Source of the DNA: Rubrobacter xylanophilus
Lineage (GTDB): Bacteria; Actinomycetota; Rubrobacteria; Rubrobacterales; Rubrobacteraceae
Reading direction: 5' to 3'
Assembly: GCF_007164525.1 (NCBI RefSeq)
Contig: NZ_AP019791.1
Coordinates: forward strand, 2,529,501 to 2,593,500
DNA: 64,000 nucleotides
The stretch's first letter is position 1; each line of letters begins with the position of its first letter. Below are positions 35,669 to 45,854 of this stretch, in pieces. The notes under the pieces are model-generated. The model worked only from the letters and a program-made list of their open reading frames with translations, searched no databases and was not told where the DNA came from. The position numbers and the translations under genes are program-made.

Positions 35669-35733
35669 GAGAATCACCTCTCCCGGTACACGCTTGCCGG
35701 GGAGGCGATTCCCTATTTGGAGGGCCGGTAAAC

Positions 35734-36159
35734 CTAGGCGGGGCGCCGGCGTTGCCGGCCGTCGATCTCCTCGCAGGAGCGGACCCGGTCCACGTTGTCC
35801 TGCAGGATCTCCCAGCCCAACCGGAGCACCTCCAGCACCCGCTCGTCGGCGAGCGAGTAGTAGGCGTTGCGCCCGGAGCGCCGGACCTTGACGTAACCGC
35901 ACCAGGAGAGACAGCGCAGGTGGTCGGAGATCCGGGGCTGCGGGGCCCCGAGCTCTCTCACCAGCTCGCCGACCCGCATCTCGCCCCGCCGGGCCAGCAG
36001 CAGCATGATGGAGAGCCTGGTGGAGTTGGAGAAGCCGTTGAAGAACCTGGCCAGCAGGCACAGCTCGGCGTTCTCGCGCCCGACCTCGAGGTCTGCCGGG
36101 AGCCCCGGCGGATTCGTCATCCCTTGCAACCCAGCTCCTTTCACGCCTGTACGGGGCAT
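35734..36159 (-). CDS. ArsR/SmtB family regulator, CmtR-like metal sensor
   Basis: 141 residues, or 128 from Met14. Winged helix: NSTRLSIMLLLARRGEMRVG then QPRISDHLRCLSWCGYVKV. Cys83 and Cys87 in the recognition helix (C-x3-C) and Cys129 near the C-terminus repeat the CmtR arrangement (Cys57/Cys61/Cys102), which senses Cd or Pb. Spacing to the third Cys (46) is almost the same as in CmtR (45). No metal exporter is adjacent. It is upstream of and 65 bp from the baeRF gene. Confidence 0.85.
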   Translation of the reverse strand: MPRTGVKGAGLQGMTNPPGLPADLEVGRENAELCLLARFFNGFSNSTRLSIMLLLARRGEMRVGELVRELGAPQPRISDHLRCLSWCGYVKVRRSGRNAYYSLADERVLEVLRLGWEILQDNVDRVRSCEEIDGRQRRRPA

Positions 36160-36193
36160 TATAACCCCGGGGGGAGAGCGGCTTCGGAAGAAC

Positions 36194-37108
36194 TCATCCG
36201 CGCAGGGCGCGGCGAGCGGCGGCGAGATCCCACAGGGCGTGGCCGACGCTCTTGAAGATCACGGGCCCTCCCGCCGGCCGCTTTCCCTCGCGGAGCGCCC
36301 CGGCGAACTCGGTGGCCTCCTCCCACCGGAAGGCTCCCGCTGCGGCGGCGCGGATGAGGTCCCCGGCCTCCTCCCTGGCCCCCTCCAGGGTGTCCACGAA
36401 GACGCTTCCTTCCGCCACCAGGGCGGGCGGGAGCTCGGCAGCCTCCGGGGTGTAGGCTCCCACCGCGGCGACGAAGGTCTCCGGGTGCAGCTTCTCCGGC
36501 AGCACGGGCTCGCGGCTGGTGGTGGCGGTGACCACGAGCCGGGCCTCCGCGAGCGCCTCCTCCGGCCGTCTTACGGCCCGGGCCTCCATCCCCAGATCTC
36601 GGGCGTGGGCGGCGAGCCCTTCGGCGCTCTGTGGGGTGCGGGAGGCGATGAAGGCCCGCCGGACGCCGAGGCCTTCCCGGAAGGCCTCCAGGTGCGAGCG
36701 GCCCTGGGTCCCGGCGCCCACCACCAGGAGCGGGCTCTCCGGGCGGGGAGCGAGCGCTCGCGCGGCGAGCAGGCTGAGCGCGGCGGTGCGCCGCGCCGTG
36801 ACAGCGCCTCCGTCCAGCAGCCCGAGCCGCTCGCCGGTCTCCGCCGCCAGCACCACCACCTCGCCCCGGATGGTGGGCAGCCCGCGGGAGGCGTTCCGGG
36901 GGTGGACGGTGACGAGCTTTGTGATCGCCAGCTCCCCGTCGGAGGCCGGCATGACGAGGAGCGTGCCGCCTTCCGGCAGCGGGACGCGTACCCGCGGCGG
37001 GGCCGTGGCACGTCCTTCGGCCGCCGCGAGGACCACCTCGCGGATGCTCTCCGCCAGGGGGCCGTAGGGCAGGAGCTCCATCGTCTCCCTCGTGCCGAAG
37101 GACCTCAT
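36194..37108 (-). CDS. Ornithine cyclodeaminase/mu-crystallin family imine reductase
   Basis: 304 residues from ATG 37108, whose ATGA overlaps the upstream oxidase stop. NAD-binding VVGAGTQGRSHLEAF around residue 125, substrate Lys in LAITKLVTVHP and the end GHALWDLAAARRAL. Members include delta1-pyrroline-2-carboxylate/delta1-piperideine-2-carboxylate reductase. The coupled flavoprotein and downstream dehydrogenases make a cyclic-imino-acid reductase the best guess; ornithine cyclodeaminase is an alternative. Confidence 0.85.
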   Translation of the reverse strand: MRSFGTRETMELLPYGPLAESIREVVLAAAEGRATAPPRVRVPLPEGGTLLVMPASDGELAITKLVTVHPRNASRGLPTIRGEVVVLAAETGERLGLLDGGAVTARRTAALSLLAARALAPRPESPLLVVGAGTQGRSHLEAFREGLGVRRAFIASRTPQSAEGLAAHARDLGMEARAVRRPEEALAEARLVVTATTSREPVLPEKLHPETFVAAVGAYTPEAAELPPALVAEGSVFVDTLEGAREEAGDLIRAAAAGAFRWEEATEFAGALREGKRPAGGPVIFKSVGHALWDLAAARRALRG

Positions 37109-38259
37109 CGCGCGAACCGCCCGGGGGAGAAGAGGCCGATGGGGTGTGGGGTCGTGCCCTCGGAGATCAGGTCTGCCAGGATCTCGCCGACCACCCCGCA
37201 GAACTTGAAGCCGTGCCCCGAGAAGCCGCAGGCCATCGCCACCCGCGGCTCGGCGGGGTGGCGTGAGACGACGAAGTGGCCGTCCGGGGTGAGGGTGTAC
37301 ATGCAGGCCTTCGCGTCCAGGCACCGGCCCGCGAGTGCCGGGATGTACCGGGCCAGGCGCTCGCGGACGCTCAAGACCTCTTCCTCCCGGATCTCCCTGT
37401 CCAGCGTCTCCGGGGTGCATCGGGAGCCGCCGGCGTGGTGGAGGGCGGCTTTGACCCCGCCGCGCCAGCCGTCCGGGATGACGTAGAAGAGCTCTCCGTC
37501 CTCCGGCTCCCAGAGGACGACCGGCAACGGGGTTCCCGGCCGGTGCTCGAACCAGAGCATCACCCGCCGCTCAACCCGCAGGGGAAGCCCCAGGTCGGAG
37601 AGGAGCTCCGGCGCCCAGGGACCGGCGGTGATCACGAGATGCTCCGCCTCGTATGCTCCCGATGCCGTCCGCACCTCCACCCGGTCGCCCGTCGCGCGCC
37701 AGGAGAGGACGGGCTCCTCGAAGTGCAGCTCCGCTCCGCGCTTTGCCGCGAGGTCCAGGTGTGCCCGGACGCACTCCTCCGGCTGCAGGAACCCGCCCCG
37801 CTCCTCGTAGAGGGCCACCTCGTCGGGGGAGGGTTTCAGGGCCGGGAAACGCTCCCGCAGACGGCGGGCATCCAGCAGCTCGTGGGGCAGTCCGTGCTCT
37901 CCGGCGCTGCCGAGGCTGCCGGAGACCAGTTCTCCCTGCGGGCTTCCGATCATGAGGGCGCCGGTTATCCTGAGCAGATCGCGGCCGGACTCCCGCTGCA
38001 GCTCCTCCCACAGCTCGTAGGCCCGCAGCAGGAGCGGGACGTACTCCGGTCCCTCGAAGTACGCCTGGCGGATGATCCTCGAGCGGCCGTGGCTGGAGCC
38101 CATCTCGTGGGCCGCACCGAAGCGTTCCAGACCCAGCACCCGGTGTCCGCGGCGCGCCAGGTGCCAGGCGGCGGCGCTCCCCATCCCGCCCAGCCCGACT
38201 ACCGCGACGTCGTACGCGTTCTCAGGCCGTGTGGTCACGTCCTCCCGCGGTTCCGGCAC
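37105..38259 (-). CDS. FAD-dependent oxidase, SolA/sarcosine-pipecolate oxidase family
   Basis: 384 residues. The FAD loop is DVAVVGLGGMGSAAAWHLAR, followed by LGLERFGAAHEMGSSHGRSR (GSSHG, DAO family). The covalent-flavin Cys region is FKFCGVVGEI near the C-terminus (Cys about 363, as in monomeric sarcosine oxidase). Substrates in this family are sarcosine, N-methyl amino acids or L-pipecolate. The start overlaps the small transporter-subunit gene by 38 bases; GTG at 38238 is an alternative start that would reduce this. Confidence 0.88.
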   Translation of the reverse strand: MPEPREDVTTRPENAYDVAVVGLGGMGSAAAWHLARRGHRVLGLERFGAAHEMGSSHGRSRIIRQAYFEGPEYVPLLLRAYELWEELQRESGRDLLRITGALMIGSPQGELVSGSLGSAGEHGLPHELLDARRLRERFPALKPSPDEVALYEERGGFLQPEECVRAHLDLAAKRGAELHFEEPVLSWRATGDRVEVRTASGAYEAEHLVITAGPWAPELLSDLGLPLRVERRVMLWFEHRPGTPLPVVLWEPEDGELFYVIPDGWRGGVKAALHHAGGSRCTPETLDREIREEEVLSVRERLARYIPALAGRCLDAKACMYTLTPDGHFVVSRHPAEPRVAMACGFSGHGFKFCGVVGEILADLISEGTTPHPIGLFSPGRFAR

Positions 38260-38365
38260 GCGCCTTCTCGCGGTCCTTCTTCACCGCCCAGAGGAGCAGG
38301 GCGATCACGGCCAGCAGGTCTCCTCCGAAGAAGAAGGCGGTCCAGAAGATCACCTCGAGATCCAT
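38222..38365 (-). CDS. Small subunit of NSS amino-acid transporter (MetS-like)
   Basis: 47 residues (MDLEVIFWTAFFFGGDLLAV ... then a charged tail). One membrane helix, then KKDREKARAG. It lies 15 bp after the large transporter gene and ends inside the oxidase gene. In Corynebacterium the NSS methionine/alanine importer MetP needs a small one-helix subunit MetS; size, place and hydrophobic pattern match. It is too short for automatic detection and easily missed. Confidence 0.75.
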   Translation of the reverse strand: MDLEVIFWTAFFFGGDLLAVIALLLWAVKKDREKARAGTAGGRDHTA

Positions 38366-38380
38366 CGGTGCACTCCCTTC

Positions 38381-39949
38381 TCATGCTCGTTGTGGGCCGC
38401 TCTCGGGTTCCCCGGCGTCCGTGGCGGGGCGGCGCCCGCCGGACATCGGTCCGCCCCCTATTCTGTCGGCGAAGAAATCGTTGAGCGCGTACAGCACGAC
38501 GAAGAGGACCACCCACTGCAGCAGCATGGTGGCGAGGCTGAACGTTTCGAACGGGTTCCACCAGGTGTCCGGGGCGAACACGAAGATGGCCTGGTAGATC
38601 CACCACCCGAGCAGCACCGCGAACATCGCGGGAAAGAGCAGGATACAGACGGGCCACCAGCGCCCGATCCGGAAGTCGCTGGTTGCGTCCAGCTCGGCCC
38701 GGATGAGGTCCAGCCCCCGGTACAGCGCCGAGAACCGGGAGGAGCCGGCCCCTCCTTCGGAACGGACCCTGTCGACCCCGTACTTCATCATGGCCAGCGC
38801 CGCCAGCAGACCCCCGATGAGCAGCCCGACGCCCCAGACGAAGTCCTGGTTGCTGAGGAAGGTGAGGCTGTAGGCGGAGGGGATGCCCGCCACGAACGCG
38901 ACGGCGACCACGATCCCGACGGCCCGGTGGCGGTCGAGGCCCATGTCCATGACGTTGCGCGTGGCGAGCTCGACCATGGCTATGAGGCTCGAGAGCCCCG
39001 CCAGGGCGAGCGCCAGGTAGAAGAGCGGGGCGAAGACGATGCCGCCCGGCATCTCAACCAGGAGCCGGCTGAAGTAGATGAAGGCCAGCCCCTCGTTGCC
39101 CGCGCCGAAGGCCTCCTCGGCGAACCCCCGGGCCCTGAGGGCGAAGATCGTGCAGATGACCGCCGTGCCCGCCATCAGCGAGGCGAGGAGGTTGCCGGCG
39201 CAGAGCACGGCCGCGTTTAGACCCACGTCCTCACGCTCTCTCATGTACACCGCGTACGTCAGGTAGAGGCCCCAGCCGGCTCCGGTCGAGAAGGCCATCT
39301 GGCTGAATGCCTGCAGCCAGACCTGGGAGTTGCCGAGCCGTTCCCATTCGGGGACGAACAGGTAACGCAGCCCCTCCGCCGCGCCCGGCAGGGTGAGGGC
39401 CCGGATCATCAGGATCGCCAGGATCACGAACAGCGCGGGGATGACGACGCTCAGGATGCTCTCGAAGCCCCCTTTTAAGCCCCGGTAGACTATCGCCCCC
39501 ACCAGGGTGATGGCGATGAGGTGAAAGAGGATCGTCTGGGCAGGATTGCCGGTGAAGCTCTCCCAGAGCGCGCGGGTGTCGACCCCGGGAGATATGGTCC
39601 CGCTCAGCGAGTAGACGAAGTACCTGATGGCCCAACCGCAGACCACCGAGTAATAGAACAGGATGCCGATGGTCACGAAGCCCATGTACGCGCCCATCCA
39701 GGCGAACCTCCTGCCCATGAACTCCCTGAAGGCGCCGATGGTGCCCAGCCTGCTCCTCGAGCCCATGAAGGACTCCGCCATGAGGATAGGTATGGCCCAC
39801 ACCAGGTTGGCGAGCACCAGCGCTATGAGGAACGATCCCCCGCCCCACTCGGCCGCCACCCTCGGAAACCTCCATATGTTTCCGGTTCCCACGGCCATCC
39901 CGATCGCGGCGGCCACGAAGGCGAACCTGCTCCCGAATACCTCTCGCAT
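38381..39949 (-). CDS. Sodium-dependent NSS (neurotransmitter:sodium symporter) family transporter
   Basis: 522 residues, about 12 membrane helices. The first helix shows GSRFAFVAAAIGMAVGTGNI followed by WRFPRVAAEWGGGSFL, the Na+-binding NSS signature. The C-terminus continues with WWIYQAIFVFAPDTW. It imports amino acids with sodium. Coupled to the MetS-like small subunit and the oxidase/imine reductase pair, it probably brings in the amino acid degraded by them. Confidence 0.9.
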   Translation of the reverse strand: MREVFGSRFAFVAAAIGMAVGTGNIWRFPRVAAEWGGGSFLIALVLANLVWAIPILMAESFMGSRSRLGTIGAFREFMGRRFAWMGAYMGFVTIGILFYYSVVCGWAIRYFVYSLSGTISPGVDTRALWESFTGNPAQTILFHLIAITLVGAIVYRGLKGGFESILSVVIPALFVILAILMIRALTLPGAAEGLRYLFVPEWERLGNSQVWLQAFSQMAFSTGAGWGLYLTYAVYMREREDVGLNAAVLCAGNLLASLMAGTAVICTIFALRARGFAEEAFGAGNEGLAFIYFSRLLVEMPGGIVFAPLFYLALALAGLSSLIAMVELATRNVMDMGLDRHRAVGIVVAVAFVAGIPSAYSLTFLSNQDFVWGVGLLIGGLLAALAMMKYGVDRVRSEGGAGSSRFSALYRGLDLIRAELDATSDFRIGRWWPVCILLFPAMFAVLLGWWIYQAIFVFAPDTWWNPFETFSLATMLLQWVVLFVVLYALNDFFADRIGGGPMSGGRRPATDAGEPESGPQRA

Positions 39950-39999
39950 TCCGTATCACCCGCCTTGCATCACGCGAGCCGGCGTTCGCCGGGATCCCT

Positions 40000-41595
40000 T
40001 CACCTCTCCAGTCGGAAGTCCATGTCGGCCGGCAGCTCCGGGACGTCCATCTGGGCCTTCTGCAGGCGGCCCGAGAAGTCCCAGTTCACGGCCTGCCAGC
40101 GGGTGAACTGCTCCAGTACCCACATGCCCGAGAGCCGGCTGCCGTTGCCGCTCTTGCCGTTGCCCCCGAAGGGCAGGTGCGCCTCGGCCCCGCTGGTGGA
40201 GTTGTTCACGCTGAGCATCCCCGCCGAGATGCGCTCCCGGAAGCGCAGCGCCTCTCTCGCGCTCTCGGTGTAGATCGCCGCCGAGAGCCCGTAGCCGTGG
40301 CCGTTGGCCAGCTCGACCGCCTCTTCGAAGGTCGCGAACTTCGCGACCCCGACGATGGGACCGAAGGTCTCCATCCCGTAGAGCTCGTCTTCCATCGTCA
40401 CCCCGGCGACGATCGTGGGGTGGCAGTAGAGGCCTTCCTCCGGGTCGCCGACGAAGTTCTGGCGCGGGTTGTCGCGGGTTATGCGCCCCGTCCCCGTGGA
40501 ACCGAGAACGGTGTGGTGCCCGCCTATCAGCTCCAGCCAGCCCAGGAAGCGCTCGTGGAACTTCTCGCTGATCATCGGTCCGTAGAGGACGTCCCGCATG
40601 GGATCGCCGACGGGCGCCTCCCGCACCGCCCGGTCGAACCGGGAGAGGAACTCGTCGTAGACCGACTCGTGGACGATGGCCGTGCCCAGGGAGGTACACC
40701 GCTGCCCGGCGGTCCCGAAGCCGCTGAAGAGGGCACCCTCGACGGCGAGGTCGACCTTCGCATCGGGCATCACCACCAGCGGGTTCTTGCCGCCGAGCTC
40801 CAGGCAGGGCGACTGGCGGTATCGCCCGCAGAGCTCCCCGATCCTGCTCCCCACCTCGGTCGAGCCCGTGAAGCCCACCTTGTCTACCAGGCCCTCCCCG
40901 AGGGCCAGCTCGAGACCCTCGAAGGCCACGGGACCCTCGCACTGCACCACGTTGAGCACCCCGTCCGGCAGCCCGCCGTGGAAGAAGAGCTGCGCCAGGG
41001 CGTCGCCCGCCGCCGCGGCGTACTCGGCCGGCTTCCAGACCACCGCGTTGCCACAGAGGATCGCGGGCACCAGGTACCAGGAGGGGACGGCGACGGGGAA
41101 GTTCCCCGCGGTGATGATCGCGGCGACCCCCACCGGCACCCGGAAGGTGAAGAGCTGCTTGTCCGGCATCTCCGAGGGGACGGTATGTCCGTAGAGACGG
41201 CGCCCCTCGCCGGTGAAGAAGTCGCAGGTGTCGATGATCTCCTGCACCTCACCCAGCGACTCCGCGTAGGGCTTGCCCACCTCGCGGGTGACGAGGCGGG
41301 CAAGCGCCTCCTTGTTCTCCTCGACCAGGCGTCCGATCCTCTTGACCACCTGCGCCCTGATGGGGGCGGGGACGGAGGCCCACCCCTTCTGGGCCTCCCG
41401 TGCCGCCCGGCAGGCCTCGACGAAGGTCGCGGCGTCCCCGAGCCGGACCTCGGCCACCACCTCCCCGAGGCGTGCCGGGTTCGTGGAGCTCAGGGTGCCT
41501 CCCGGTGCGCCTTCGATCGGCTTGCCACCCATCCTCGATGCTACGGTGCGGGCGGTATGGGTTTCGCTGTTTTCCGTATCTCGCGTGGTGTGCAT
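40000..41595 (-). CDS. Aldehyde dehydrogenase, piperideine-6-carboxylate/aminoadipate-semialdehyde type
   Basis: 531 residues from MHTTRDTEN; the frame is open to 41691. Catalytic Cys in GTAGQRCTS, general base Glu in CLELGGKNP, NAD loop FTGSTEVGSRIG, and ITAGNFPVAVPSW. The pattern is like ALDH7-type alpha-aminoadipic semialdehyde dehydrogenases. It would oxidise the semialdehyde made from pipecolate, but other semialdehydes fit. Divergent from the proline genes. Confidence 0.85.
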   Translation of the reverse strand: MHTTRDTENSETHTARTVASRMGGKPIEGAPGGTLSSTNPARLGEVVAEVRLGDAATFVEACRAAREAQKGWASVPAPIRAQVVKRIGRLVEENKEALARLVTREVGKPYAESLGEVQEIIDTCDFFTGEGRRLYGHTVPSEMPDKQLFTFRVPVGVAAIITAGNFPVAVPSWYLVPAILCGNAVVWKPAEYAAAAGDALAQLFFHGGLPDGVLNVVQCEGPVAFEGLELALGEGLVDKVGFTGSTEVGSRIGELCGRYRQSPCLELGGKNPLVVMPDAKVDLAVEGALFSGFGTAGQRCTSLGTAIVHESVYDEFLSRFDRAVREAPVGDPMRDVLYGPMISEKFHERFLGWLELIGGHHTVLGSTGTGRITRDNPRQNFVGDPEEGLYCHPTIVAGVTMEDELYGMETFGPIVGVAKFATFEEAVELANGHGYGLSAAIYTESAREALRFRERISAGMLSVNNSTSGAEAHLPFGGNGKSGNGSRLSGMWVLEQFTRWQAVNWDFSGRLQKAQMDVPELPADMDFRLER

Positions 41596-41803
41596 TTCTC
41601 CGAAAACGCCTCCTCTCCCGTGCACGCCCTCCACCAAGAGAGGGTTCTGATACACCGCAATCCTACCAGAGGGAGTGTGCTTGCTAAACACAGAGAGAGA
41701 AACGCTTCGTACAATGTTCCCCAGACCTCAGGAAGGCGACCCCCGGCGGGACGGGCTCTGGAGTAAAATCGATTAATATGATGAATCGCGACGGAGCTTC
41801 CCC

Positions 41804-42724
41804 TTGGGCGCGCTCGACAGGACGATAGCCAACGCCGTCCCGCTGATGCCGCGGGCGCTGGTGCGGCGGGTCGCCAGCCGCTACATAGCCGGCGAACGGC
41901 TGGAGGACGCGCTGGCGGTGATCCGCAACCTCAACCGGAAGGGGTGCACCGCGACGGTGGACGTGCTCGGCGAGAGCACCAGGGACAAGGCGCAGGCTGC
42001 GGAGATCCTGGGAGAATACAAGCGGGTGGTGGACGCGCTGGAGGGGGAGGGGCTTGCGGCCGGGCTCTCGGTAAAGCTCACCGCCCTCGGTCTCGACCTC
42101 GACGAGGAGCTCTGCCGGGCGAACCTGGAGGAGATCGTCGAGTACGCCGCGGAGAGGGGACGCTTCGTCCGGGTGGACATGGAGAGCTCGGCCCACACCG
42201 AGGCGACCATCGGCATCGTGCTCGACGCCCACGCCCGCCATCCCAACGTGGGCGCCGTCATCCAGGCCTACCTCCGGCGGAGCATAGAGGACGTCCGGCG
42301 GCTCTGTGCGGCCGGGGTCTCGGTGCGGCTGTGCAAGGGGATCTACGACGAGCCCCGCGCCATAGCCTACAAGGACTACGACACCGTCCGGCAGAACTAC
42401 GTCTTTCTGCTGGAGGAGCTGATGCGGGCTGGGGTCTACGTGGGGGTCGCCACCCACGACGAGTACCTGGTCTGGCACGCCCTGCGCCTCGTGTACCGGC
42501 TCGGGGTGCCCAAAGACCGCTACGAGTTCCAGATGCTCCTCGGGGTGGACGAGGAGCTGCGCGACATCCTGGTGAGGGCCGGGCACAGGATGAGGGTCTA
42601 CGTGCCCTACGGGCGGCAGTGGTACGAGTACTCGACCAGGCGGCTGAAGGAGAACCCCAAGGTGGCCGGGTACGTGGCGCGGGACTTCCTCGAGAGGGTC
42701 GCGGAGGCCGCCGGGAGGAGATAG
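41804..42724 (+). CDS. Proline dehydrogenase
   Basis: 306 residues with TTG start behind GGAG seven bases upstream; no in-frame ATG nearby. The FAD-binding barrel shows VSVRLCKGIYDEPRAIAYKD, GVATHDEYLVWHAL, YEFQMLLGVD, and the C-terminal RVYVPYGRQWYEYSTRRLKE which is diagnostic of PRODH. It oxidises proline to P5C and passes electrons to the quinone pool. It is 15 bp before the P5C dehydrogenase. A partial symmetric site CGATT/AATCG at 41770-41788 may bind a regulator. Confidence 0.95.
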   Translation: MGALDRTIANAVPLMPRALVRRVASRYIAGERLEDALAVIRNLNRKGCTATVDVLGESTRDKAQAAEILGEYKRVVDALEGEGLAAGLSVKLTALGLDLDEELCRANLEEIVEYAAERGRFVRVDMESSAHTEATIGIVLDAHARHPNVGAVIQAYLRRSIEDVRRLCAAGVSVRLCKGIYDEPRAIAYKDYDTVRQNYVFLLEELMRAGVYVGVATHDEYLVWHALRLVYRLGVPKDRYEFQMLLGVDEELRDILVRAGHRMRVYVPYGRQWYEYSTRRLKENPKVAGYVARDFLERVAEAAGRR

Positions 42725-42739
42725 GAGGTGTCCCAGGAG

Positions 42740-44293
<1,554 letters not shown>

Positions 44294-44332
44294 GGTTTGG
44301 ATTCACTGTAGGGGGCCAGCGGGGAGAGCACG

Positions 44333-44431
44333 ATGGGATCCGTGAGGGGTCTGATCGTGCTGATAGGCATCCTGGGCTCGGCCGTGCTCCTGGCGATGAT
44401 ACTCATCGGCCGCTTCTACTTCGGGGGTTGA
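44333..44431 (+). CDS. Small one-helix membrane protein
   Basis: 32 residues (MGSVRGLIVLIGILGSAVLL then AMILIGRFYFGG), beginning 39 bp after pruA with GGGGAGAGCACG upstream. One hydrophobic helix and a short basic N-terminus. Its end overlaps the convergent reductase gene by 16 bases. Coding is uncertain; the clear ribosome site and hydrophobicity support it. Confidence 0.4.
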   Translation: MGSVRGLIVLIGILGSAVLLAMILIGRFYFGG

Positions 44432-45774
44432 GACAGCCTCCTCTGCAGCACGGTGGCGGCCTGGATTACGGGGCTGAGGACCGGGCCGTAGGGCGGGGCG
44501 TAGGCGAGGTCCAGGTTGACGAGGTCGGAGCAGGAGAGCCCGCCCCACAGGGCGGTGGCGCACACGTCGGTGAGCTTGTCCGCCCCGGGGCCGAGCGCCT
44601 GCGCCCCGAGCAGCCTCCCGCTCCCCTTCTCCGCCACCAGCTTGAGCAGCACCCTCCCGGCCCCCGGGTAGTACCCGGCCCGGCTGCGGGACTCTATCCC
44701 GGCCGCGACCGCCTCGAGACCCGCCCGTTTGGCCTCCTGCTCCGAGAGGCCGGTCTTCCCCGCCGCGAGGTCGAAGACCTTGAAGATCCCGGTGCCGAGC
44801 ACGCCCGGGAACTCCTCGACGTCCTCGCCGAGAGCGGCGTTGGTGCCCGCGACCCGTCCCATCTGGTTCGCGGTGTCCCCGAGCGGCACCCAGGCGGGTT
44901 CTCCGGTGATGCGGTTGCGGGTCTGCACGCAGTCCCCGGCGGCCCACACCTCCGGGAGGCTCGTCCTCTGGTGCCGGTCCGTCCACACCGCACCGGTGGT
45001 CCCGATCCTCGCCCCAGCCCGGCGGGCGAGGGTCGTTTCGGGTTCTATCCCGACGCCCGCGACGACGAGCTCGGCCCTCACCCTCTCCCCCGAGACGAGG
45101 GCCTCCCGGACCCGGCCGGCGCCCCGGAACTCCTCCACCTCCGCGCTGGTGCGCACCTCGACCCCGTGCTCGCGCAGGTGGTCCTCTATGCGGCGTGAGA
45201 TCTCCGGGTCGTAGGCGGTCGCGACCCTCTCGGGCCGCTGCACCAGGGTCACCTCCATCCCCAGGAGCCGGAGGTTCTCCGCCACCTCCAGGCCCACGTA
45301 GCCCCCGCCGACCACGAGCGCCCGGCTCGGCCGGTGGCGGCGGAGGTGATCCAGGATGCGGTCGGCGTCGGTGAGGAAGCGGAGGTTGAAGACCCCTTCG
45401 AGGTGCGAGCCCTCCACCGCGAGCGGCTTTGCCCGGGCCCCGGTCGCCAGGATCAGGCGGTCGTAGCGGTCCTCGAAGGTGGCGCCGGTAAAGAGGTCGC
45501 GCACCACGAGCCTTTTGCGGTCCGGTTCGAGCTCTTCCACCCGGTGGCGGACCAGCACCCGGATGCCGCTGCGCGCGAACTCCTGCGGGGTGCGGGCGAC
45601 GAGCCTCCGCCGCCCCTCCACCGTCCCCGAGAGCAGGTAGGGGAGCCCGCACTCGCTGATCGAGGGCTCCGGCTCCTCCTGGTAGACGACGATCTTCAGG
45701 TGCGGGTTCACCCGCCGCGCCCGGGCCGCGGCCTTCGTCCCCGCGGCGACCCCGCCCACCACGACCAGCCTCAT
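44416..45774 (-). CDS. CoA-disulfide reductase/NADH oxidase-like flavoprotein
   Basis: 452 residues from ATG 45774 (MRLVVVGGVAAGT) behind GGGAGGCCGAGG. FAD loop VVVGGVAAGTKAAAR, redox Cys42 in SISECGLPYLL, NAD loop ALVVGGGYVGLEVAENL and AAGDCVQTRNRITG. The single redox Cys is typical of CoA-disulfide reductases and NADH oxidases. The C-terminal dimerisation domain (about 330-450) has YAPPYGPVLSPVIQAA. It probably reduces disulfides with NAD(P)H. Confidence 0.88.
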   Translation of the reverse strand: MRLVVVGGVAAGTKAAARARRVNPHLKIVVYQEEPEPSISECGLPYLLSGTVEGRRRLVARTPQEFARSGIRVLVRHRVEELEPDRKRLVVRDLFTGATFEDRYDRLILATGARAKPLAVEGSHLEGVFNLRFLTDADRILDHLRRHRPSRALVVGGGYVGLEVAENLRLLGMEVTLVQRPERVATAYDPEISRRIEDHLREHGVEVRTSAEVEEFRGAGRVREALVSGERVRAELVVAGVGIEPETTLARRAGARIGTTGAVWTDRHQRTSLPEVWAAGDCVQTRNRITGEPAWVPLGDTANQMGRVAGTNAALGEDVEEFPGVLGTGIFKVFDLAAGKTGLSEQEAKRAGLEAVAAGIESRSRAGYYPGAGRVLLKLVAEKGSGRLLGAQALGPGADKLTDVCATALWGGLSCSDLVNLDLAYAPPYGPVLSPVIQAATVLQRRLSQPPK

Positions 45775-45801
45775 CCTCGGCCTCCCTCCGGACCGGTGCG
45801 A

Positions 45802-45827
45802 AAGGGCCCCGCGAGAGCGGGGCCCTT
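45802..45827 (-). terminator. Intrinsic terminator after the superoxide dismutase gene
   Basis: A perfect 11-bp stem, AAGGGCCCCGC and GCGGGGCCCTT, with a four-base loop lies between the SOD stop and the reductase start. Read on the minus strand it is followed by only TTTC, so the U-tract is weak, but the hairpin is very stable. Confidence 0.75.
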
Positions 45828-45854
45828 CCGGAACGAGCGGCTCTGCCTCTCTGT

